Assembly: GCA_031277685.1 (NCBI GenBank)
Contig: JAITLV010000303.1
Location: 1-37,090 of the forward strand
Origin: Sphingobacterium sp.
GTDB taxonomy: Bacteria > Bacteroidota > Bacteroidia > Sphingobacteriales > Sphingobacteriaceae
Length of the DNA: 37,090 bases
Direction of reading: 5' to 3'
A model generated the notes under the pieces. The model saw only the letters and a list, made by a program, of their open reading frames with translations. It had not been told where the DNA came from and ran no database searches. The position numbers and the translations under genes were made by a program. Below, piece by piece: positions 31,827 to 37,090 of this stretch (positions within the stretch are counted from its first letter, which is position 1; each line of letters begins with the position of its first letter).

Positions 31827-32969
31827 ATGAAACAAAGACGAATTTACCTTTGGGTAATTTGTTTTATGCTACTTTTTGGTCTGGGGAGTTGCATAAAGGA
31901 GGAAGCATTAAATGCCGAGGCGGATATTGAAGGAGCTACTATTGCTCAAAGTGACCAATATTTAAAGAGAAAACCTTCCATTGATAATAATACAGTTGTT
32001 TTTTCGCTAAAACGTTTCACAGGAAGTTATGTGCAGTCACCAGAATTTATACTAACACCTGGGGCGACAATAGAGCCGAAGAGCGGAACTCAACTTGATT
32101 TCACTGAACCGCAGAAATACACTGTTACTTCTGAGGATGGAGCGTGGTCCAAGACTTATACTGTTTCATTTGTTATTGATGAGGGCGCAGATTTATATTC
32201 AGCGTTTGAATATGCTGAAGTAGTAGATACTAAAGGTCCAGAAGGACATTATCATAAATTTTATGAGCTAACAAAACTTGGACAGAAGACATACAGCTGG
32301 GCTACTGCAAATGATGGCTATAATATTCTGGCGGCAACGCTTGTTGGTGAAGGAGAAGAATTAGTTCCGGGTTTTTATCCAACATCCCAGATTGCCGATG
32401 GCTATATTGGCAAAGGTGCACGGCTTGTGACTAAGAGTACAGGTTCTTTAGGTGGGATTTTCGGCACGCCACTGGCTGCTGGTAATTTATTCTTGGGAGC
32501 ATTTCAAACAACTTTCCCGACGATCAAATCTCCGCATTTTGGCATATTGTATGAGGAAAAAGCTGCACCATTGGCTATAAAAGGATTTTTTAAGTATAAA
32601 GCGGGGGAAAAATTTGTTGTCAATAATAAGCCATCATCACTCACCAAAGATACTTGGGATGGGTATGCTCTCTTATTCGAAAGAGCTCTGCCTCCCAATG
32701 ATGACTTTTTGTCGGGTGACCATGGGTTTGTTGATAAGAGAATTGTTGCAATAGCACGGGTCGGAGCCAAAGAACAGATCGAAACTAACGAGTGGACCGC
32801 ATTTAGCTTACCATTTTCTTTTGTAAATGGTAAATCATTTGATCCCAATAAGGAATATATGTATACGATTGTGTTCAGCTCAAGTAAAGAGGGAGATAAG
32901 TTTAACGGTGCTGTGGGGAGTACATTGCTTATTGATGAAGTTGAACTTGTCGTCGAAGACGCCAAATAA
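31827..32969 (+). CDS. PCMD-domain lipoprotein
   Basis: From ATG 31827 the protein has 380 residues and starts MKQRRIYLWVICFMLLFGLG followed by SC, a lipoprotein signal. The N-terminal part (about 25-120) is a beta-sandwich-like region ending in SKTYTVSFV. The C-terminal part (about 130-380) contains the PCMD (putative carbohydrate metabolism) domain features such as KGFFKYKAGEKF, DWDGYALLF-like sequence and VGSTLLIDEVELV. Such proteins are found on the surface of Bacteroidota near carbohydrate genes; a sugar-binding role is suspected, not shown. An outer-membrane barrel gene follows 156 nt downstream, a common pairing. Confidence 0.8.
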   Translation: MKQRRIYLWVICFMLLFGLGSCIKEEALNAEADIEGATIAQSDQYLKRKPSIDNNTVVFSLKRFTGSYVQSPEFILTPGATIEPKSGTQLDFTEPQKYTVTSEDGAWSKTYTVSFVIDEGADLYSAFEYAEVVDTKGPEGHYHKFYELTKLGQKTYSWATANDGYNILAATLVGEGEELVPGFYPTSQIADGYIGKGARLVTKSTGSLGGIFGTPLAAGNLFLGAFQTTFPTIKSPHFGILYEEKAAPLAIKGFFKYKAGEKFVVNNKPSSLTKDTWDGYALLFERALPPNDDFLSGDHGFVDKRIVAIARVGAKEQIETNEWTAFSLPFSFVNGKSFDPNKEYMYTIVFSSSKEGDKFNGAVGSTLLIDEVELVVEDAK

Positions 32970-33125
32970 TTATTGGTTTATATGTTGAATTAAGCGATAG
33001 GGAACGTACAAGCAATTTAATATTGTTCGCTAAGTGAATTTATAAGGGTAGTCGTCTGAAGGAGGACAGAAGTTAGACAGATCAATAACTGTCTTCAAAA
33101 CAAACATACATCAAAAGAATATTTA

Positions 33126-33902
33126 ATGAACAGAATAATTTATATAATAGCTATTTTCATGATAGCGACCGGATATGTGCAGGCTCAAAATAGTCCGTCG
33201 AACCGTAATCCGAATTTTTTTAATACAGATATTGATTACTCGGTACAGGCTCAATTCAGTATTGGTGGTAGTAGTCCATTAGGTCTTCCTAAGACAATAC
33301 GTAAAATAGAAAGTTACAATCCCGGGCTTCAGGTAGGTCTGGAGGCAAATGCGACAAAGTGGCTGCAGGAAAATAAGCAATGGGGGATTCGTACAGGAAT
33401 CCGTTTTGAAACAAAAGGGATGAAAACGGAAGCCCGTGTGAAAAATTACCTTACTGAAATTGTGAAAGATAATTCAAAGGTGAAGGGGTACTATACTGGG
33501 AAAGTAGAAACAAATGTGCAAAACACTTACCTTACATTGCCTGTCTTAGCTGTGTACAGGTTGTCCGATCATTGGAATTTATATGGCGGATTTTATTTCT
33601 CGGCATTGCTGGATAATACATTCGATGGTAATGTTTCAGATGGATATTTGAGGCAAAATACGCCGGTAGGAACAAAAATTACTTTCGAAGAGGGGAGTCA
33701 GGCTTCTTATGATTTCTCTGATAATATCCGGAAATTTCAATGGGGAACACAACTTGGAGCGGAGTGGAAGATGAACCGACATTTTAAATTGTTGACAGAT
33801 CTTACCTACGGTTTTAGTAATATCTTGGAAAAAGATTTTACCTCCATAGATTTTGGTATGCATAATATCTATCTTAACGTAGGGTTTGGATACAATTTCT
33901 AA
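33126..33902 (+). CDS. PorT-like outer-membrane beta-barrel protein
   Basis: The 258-residue protein has a signal peptide (MNRIIYIIAIFMIATGYVQA) and a run of alternating amphipathic strands consistent with an eight-stranded barrel (GLQVGLEANATKWLQENKQW, IRTGIRFETKGMKTE, YLTLPVLAVYRLSDHWNLYG, IYLNVGFGYNF). It ends in Phe, as outer-membrane proteins usually do. This is the PorT/porin-family pattern that often accompanies PCMD lipoproteins. Upstream, AGACAG (33075-33080) and CTGTCT (33089-33094) form a dyad that could be a leader hairpin or operator. Function is unknown beyond envelope location. Confidence 0.8.
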   Translation: MNRIIYIIAIFMIATGYVQAQNSPSNRNPNFFNTDIDYSVQAQFSIGGSSPLGLPKTIRKIESYNPGLQVGLEANATKWLQENKQWGIRTGIRFETKGMKTEARVKNYLTEIVKDNSKVKGYYTGKVETNVQNTYLTLPVLAVYRLSDHWNLYGGFYFSALLDNTFDGNVSDGYLRQNTPVGTKITFEEGSQASYDFSDNIRKFQWGTQLGAEWKMNRHFKLLTDLTYGFSNILEKDFTSIDFGMHNIYLNVGFGYNF

Positions 33903-33970
33903 TAGAAACTGATCATATGCAATTTGATTATATCATTGGTTATTTTATAGCATAATCCCATTAGGATAAA

Positions 33971-34014
33971 ATAAAAACAGTCCGTTAGCAATAAAACTAA
34001 TGGACTGTTTTTAT
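33971..34014. terminator. Bidirectional terminator between convergent genes
   Basis: An 18-bp stem with one G-T pair (33971-33988 and 33997-34014) and an 8-nt loop carries A-tract and T-tract sides (AAAAACAG, CTGTTTTT), so it can end transcription of both the PorT-like gene and the oxygenase gene. Confidence 0.85.
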
Positions 34015-34040
34015 TTAGTGCTTAAACGAAGCTATTCATT

Positions 34041-35003
34041 TTACATTTTTAATCCGATCTCTCTCAATCTTTCATCTAAGTATTGACCAGCAGTATAGTC
34101 TTCATAAACCTTAGGATGAGCCTCGTTTATACAAGAATCTAATGAAGCTAGGCTCATGGAAGATTTAGGATGCAAAAAGAATGGAATTGAAAAGCGGGAA
34201 GTGCCCATTTTCTCCCTAGGAGGATTGACCACACGGTGCGTTGTTGATTTCAGTTTGTTGTTGGTCAAACGCTGCAACATATCGCCCACATTGATGACAA
34301 TGTCCTCACCTTTTGCTTTGATCGGAAACCATTCGCCATCTTTTGTCAATACTTCCAGACCATCTGCACTAGCACCAATTAATAGGGTAATCAAATTGAT
34401 GTCCTCATGAGCGCCTGCACGTACAGCATCTGGAGCTAATGCGTCTGGATCTGCAATTGGGAAATAATGTATTGCACGCAAGATGGAGTTTCCGTTGATC
34501 ACAAATTTCTCAAAATAATTTTCTTCCAGATCCAAGTACGTAGCGATTGCCTTCAGCAATTCACGTCCTGTATCTTCTAATTTTTTGTACACTTCAGCTG
34601 TTACACCATTAAAACGAGGTATCTCTTCCACTTGGGGATTATCTGGAAAGTCCGCTTTTGAATATTCTTCACCAACGATCGTTTGACCACGTTGCCAAAA
34701 TTCTTTTAGATCCGGTGTTTTGGAATCTTTTGCTTTTTCTCTTCCCTTGGCTGTATATCCACGCTGGCCCGCAAGTTCAGGAAATTCATATTTTTCTTTG
34801 GTCGCTGTTGGCAAACCAAAGAATTCTGGAACGACCTGATATAATTCCTCAATTAATTCTTTTGATAAACCATGATTAGCAATCGTGACAAAGCCTGTTT
34901 CGTTGAACGCTTTGCCAATATCTTGAATAAATTGATTTCGTTGTTCTTGGGTTCCTTCTGTATAATGCAACAGGTCCAAGCGAGGTATGTTTACTAAAGC
35001 CAT
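34041..35003 (-). CDS. 2-oxoglutarate/Fe(II) oxygenase, isopenicillin N synthase family
   Basis: The 320-residue cytoplasmic protein has the N-terminal DIOX_N region (FNETGFVTIANHGLSKELIE) and the 2OG-Fe(II) catalytic domain. Iron ligands are visible as H199 and D201 in AGAHEDINLITLL and H256 in THRVVNP, with the 2-oxoglutarate-binding Arg in SRFSIPFFLHP. Length and motifs are complete. The family hydroxylates or desaturates small molecules; the substrate cannot be read from sequence. It is monocistronic with a -7 box TAAATTTG 24 nt upstream. Confidence 0.92.
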   Translation of the reverse strand: MALVNIPRLDLLHYTEGTQEQRNQFIQDIGKAFNETGFVTIANHGLSKELIEELYQVVPEFFGLPTATKEKYEFPELAGQRGYTAKGREKAKDSKTPDLKEFWQRGQTIVGEEYSKADFPDNPQVEEIPRFNGVTAEVYKKLEDTGRELLKAIATYLDLEENYFEKFVINGNSILRAIHYFPIADPDALAPDAVRAGAHEDINLITLLIGASADGLEVLTKDGEWFPIKAKGEDIVINVGDMLQRLTNNKLKSTTHRVVNPPREKMGTSRFSIPFFLHPKSSMSLASLDSCINEAHPKVYEDYTAGQYLDERLREIGLKM

Positions 35004-35026
35004 ACGATGTCGATATTTGTTTAGGA

Positions 35027-35034
35027 CAAATTTA
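35027..35034 (-). promoter_or_regulatory. -7 promoter element of the oxygenase gene
   Basis: The minus strand reads TAAATTTG, matching TAnnTTTG, 23 nt before the ATG at 35003. A convincing -33 box was not found. Confidence 0.45.
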
Positions 35035-35211
35035 ACGCAATTAATTTTGAATATCGTACATGGACTGTTAATAAAAGTTTTTAGTTTTATTTTATCTGTT
35101 TGATTAACAGTTGTTAAAAGTTTTCCACATTTTGGCTTTAGTCATAAAAAAGCAAGAAAAATTATTCTGAGATGCCCATAGCAGATAATTAACAAAATTT
35201 ACATTTTCCAG

Positions 35212-35243
35212 TTTGTTATTCTAATTCTTAACTATTATATTTG
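35212..35243 (+). promoter_or_regulatory. Promoter of the MarR gene
   Basis: TTTG (35212-35215), a 20-nt spacer and TATATTTG (35236-35243) match both promoter elements, 38 nt before the MarR ATG. Confidence 0.75.
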
Positions 35244-35281
35244 TTATGCAAGCATAATAATAAATCGCTTGTGATTACGCT

Positions 35282-35722
35282 ATGAACCAAAATCAGACAA
35301 TCGACTATTTTTTAAAAACAGGTTGGCAAACAATCGCCAATAAATATAATCAAATTGCTTCGCAGTATGGTTTTACCCAGGCCGCTGGTTATATTTTAAT
35401 CAATATCCATAAGGATGGTACGCCTGTTTCTCAGATTGCAAATTTGACTGGGGTCAAAACAACCAGTTTGTCTCGGGTGTTGAATAATTTAGAAGGGTTG
35501 GGATTCATCTATCGTGAGACCAGTGAAACGGATAAACGTTCTGTAAAAGTATACTTGACAGATTTGGGCCGCGAAAAGAGGAGGATTGCCAAAGATGTTG
35601 TGCGCAATTTTAATCAATATCTCGCTGATAATTTTTCGGAAAATGAACGTGATCAATTGATTGCTTCTTTGGCGAAACTTAATGAGCTGGCGACAAGTTA
35701 TAAAGAAGAAGTAATCGTGTAG
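35282..35722 (+). CDS. MarR-family transcriptional regulator
   Basis: The 146-residue protein has the winged-HTH layout of MarR: dimerisation helices at both ends, recognition region VSQIANLTGVKTTSLSRVLN (about 54-73), followed by LEGLGFIYRETSETDKRS with the wing and the conserved D-x-R (DKRS). It lies 40 nt upstream of a 3-hydroxyacyl-CoA dehydrogenase gene on the same strand; in Bacteroidota this arrangement heads fatty-acid beta-oxidation operons, so it probably controls the operon in response to acyl-CoA. The effector is inferred. Confidence 0.92.
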   Translation: MNQNQTIDYFLKTGWQTIANKYNQIASQYGFTQAAGYILINIHKDGTPVSQIANLTGVKTTSLSRVLNNLEGLGFIYRETSETDKRSVKVYLTDLGREKRRIAKDVVRNFNQYLADNFSENERDQLIASLAKLNELATSYKEEVIV

Positions 35723-35762
35723 AAGTTAAACCAAATGTACGGATGTACATGATAAATATGTT

Positions 35763-37090
35763 ATGATGAACAGAAATATTAGAAAAGTGGCAGTTCTCGG
35801 TTCGGGTGTTATGGGCTCGCGAATTGCTTGTCATTTTGCTAACATTGGTGTCGAAGTTTTGCTGTTGGATATAGTTCCTCGTGAACTACTGCCGGCCGAA
35901 CAAGCTAAGGGGCTAACATTGGAAAGTAAGGCCGTTCGGGACAGGATTGTCAACAGTTCGCTGGAAACTGCCTTAAAGACAAATCCTTCGCCAATTTATA
36001 GCAAATCATTTGTAAAACGTATCAAAACAGGTAATTTTGATGATAACCTAAAAGATATCGCTCACGTAGATTGGATTATTGAAGTCGTTGTTGAACGGTT
36101 GGACATTAAAAAGTCTGTTTTCGATCGCGTAGAACAGTTTCGTAAGCCAGGTACATTGATTACTTCCAATACTTCTGGTATTCCTATTCATCTCATGACA
36201 GAGGGGCGTAGTGAAGATTTTAAAGACCATTTCTGTGGTACACACTTTTTCAATCCACCACGTTATCTGCCTTTATTGGAGGTTATCCCTACACCACATA
36301 CCAAGTCAGAGGTGGTTGATTTTGTTATTCATTTTGGCGACAAGATGTTGGGCAAGGCCGTCGTACTGTGTAAAGATACACCCGCATTTATCGGTAACAG
36401 GATTGGTGTCTACTCGATGTTGGCGGTCACGCATCTGGTTGAACCACTGGGGCTGACTGTTGAGGAAGTGGATAAATACACCGGTCCCGCAATGGGGCAT
36501 CCCAAATCGGCGACTTTCCGTACCGCAGATGTTGTAGGGCTTGATACCCTGGTCAATGTTGCGAATGGACTGGCTCAGAATGCGCCTGAAGACGAAGCAA
36601 AAGGTGTCTTCCGGCTGCCTGAGTTTATCAGCAAAATGGTCGAAAATAAATGGCTGGGCGAAAAAACAAAAAAAGGATTTTACGAAAAAGTGAAAGCTGC
36701 TGATGGCAATTCTGAAATCCTTTCTTTAGATCTTAAAACATTAACATTTGGTTCACAACAAAAAGTTAAGTCCGCAACTTTAGAAGCGACCAAACCTGTT
36801 GAAGATATCCGCAAACGGATGAAAGTCTACGAACAGGGGACTGATAAAGCAGCGGAACTTTTCCGTGCGATGCACTACCCTTTGTTTGAATACGTTTCAC
36901 GTCGTGTTCCTGAGATCACGGATGATTTCTTCCGTATTGATGATGCGATGCGTGCCGGCTTTGGCTGGGAGCTAGGGCCATTTGAAGTGTGGGATGCTTT
37001 AGGAGTGCGTGACACTTTGGCCAAGATCAAGGCTGAAGAGAAGCGGTTGCCAGGTCAGGATGGCGAAGTGGCATCCTGGGTACATGAAAT
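35763..37090 (+). CDS. 3-hydroxyacyl-CoA dehydrogenase/enoyl-CoA hydratase, 5' part
   Basis: The open frame starts at ATG 35763 (a second ATG follows at once) and continues past the right edge; about 442 residues are visible. The Rossmann motif VAVLGSGVMGSRIACHFA (about 9-26) binds NAD. The dehydrogenase signature TSNTSGIPI and the following HFCGTHFFNPPRYLPLLEVI, with the catalytic His, are present, as is the C-terminal dehydrogenase part (KDTPAFIGNRIGVYSM, LGEKTKKGFYEK). A second copy of the dehydrogenase C-domain (MRAGFGWELGPFEVWDALG) starts near 390. The enoyl-CoA hydratase domain would lie outside the window. It acts in fatty-acid beta-oxidation. Confidence 0.93.
   Translation, partial: MMNRNIRKVAVLGSGVMGSRIACHFANIGVEVLLLDIVPRELLPAEQAKGLTLESKAVRDRIVNSSLETALKTNPSPIYSKSFVKRIKTGNFDDNLKDIAHVDWIIEVVVERLDIKKSVFDRVEQFRKPGTLITSNTSGIPIHLMTEGRSEDFKDHFCGTHFFNPPRYLPLLEVIPTPHTKSEVVDFVIHFGDKMLGKAVVLCKDTPAFIGNRIGVYSMLAVTHLVEPLGLTVEEVDKYTGPAMGHPKSATFRTADVVGLDTLVNVANGLAQNAPEDEAKGVFRLPEFISKMVENKWLGEKTKKGFYEKVKAADGNSEILSLDLKTLTFGSQQKVKSATLEATKPVEDIRKRMKVYEQGTDKAAELFRAMHYPLFEYVSRRVPEITDDFFRIDDAMRAGFGWELGPFEVWDALGVRDTLAKIKAEEKRLPGQDGEVASWVHE

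Overview
The window looks like a chromosomal segment of a Bacteroidota bacterium, most probably a Sphingobacterium or close relative in the Sphingobacteriaceae. The reasons are the protein families (SusC/SusD pair, GLPGLI protein, PCMD protein, PorT-like barrel, FecR/ECF pair, Bacteroidota-style RHS proteins), the absence of Shine-Dalgarno sequences, and several promoters with the Bacteroidota -33 TTTG / -7 TAnnTTTG pattern. Genus is an inference; no rRNA or tRNA gene is visible.

Layout. 1-6171 is core-like: the 5' part of dnaK (minus), an outer-membrane barrel/GLPGLI operon (minus), a thioredoxin-fold protein, an ankyrin lipoprotein and a MmcQ/YjbR protein. 6300-7690 is a graveyard of accessory fragments: a NUMOD4/HNH-type gene whose end is replaced by a relic of an XRE repressor, itself joined to a truncated IS982 transposase. 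8025-15130 is a polymorphic-toxin locus: two consecutive secreted RHS-type proteins, the second ending in a variable C-terminal domain that resembles a GIY-YIG/URI nuclease, followed 5 nt later by a likely immunity gene and a terminator. 15236-19977 is a tyrosine-recombinase element: a divergent XRE repressor, a hidden symE-like reading frame with a stop at codon 3, a P-loop ATPase and two overlapping tyrosine recombinases, then about 700 bp of GC-rich non-coding DNA with inverted repeats and a good outward promoter. 20008-21369 is a displaced second RHS tip (core fragment plus another toxin domain, broken by two single-base frameshifts) with an intact candidate immunity gene. A HTH protein with tandem repeat sites in front of it and an 850-bp gap follow.

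22986-31370 is a nutrient-acquisition island: a TlpA-like thioredoxin, SusC and SusD in one tight operon ending in a strong terminator, two small exported or membrane proteins on the other strand, then an ECF sigma factor (apparently frameshifted near its N-terminus) and a FecR-type anti-sigma factor. The 410-bp gap after fecR holds a striking array of 11-nt repeats arranged as a large inverted repeat around a 42-bp perfect palindrome. 31827-33902 encodes a PCMD lipoprotein and a PorT-like barrel, ended by a bidirectional terminator. 34041-37090 is core-like again: a 2OG-Fe(II) oxygenase (minus), a MarR regulator and the start of a bifunctional fatty-acid beta-oxidation enzyme.

The most interesting part is 6.3-22.1 kb. 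A recombinase element lies precisely between an intact RHS toxin/immunity tip and a displaced, decaying toxin/immunity tip, and relics of the same kind of XRE repressor lie on both sides of the RHS locus in opposite orientation. This suggests RHS tip replacement tied to, or at least scarred by, this element. All functional statements come from reading the sequence and from memory of families; no search was run.
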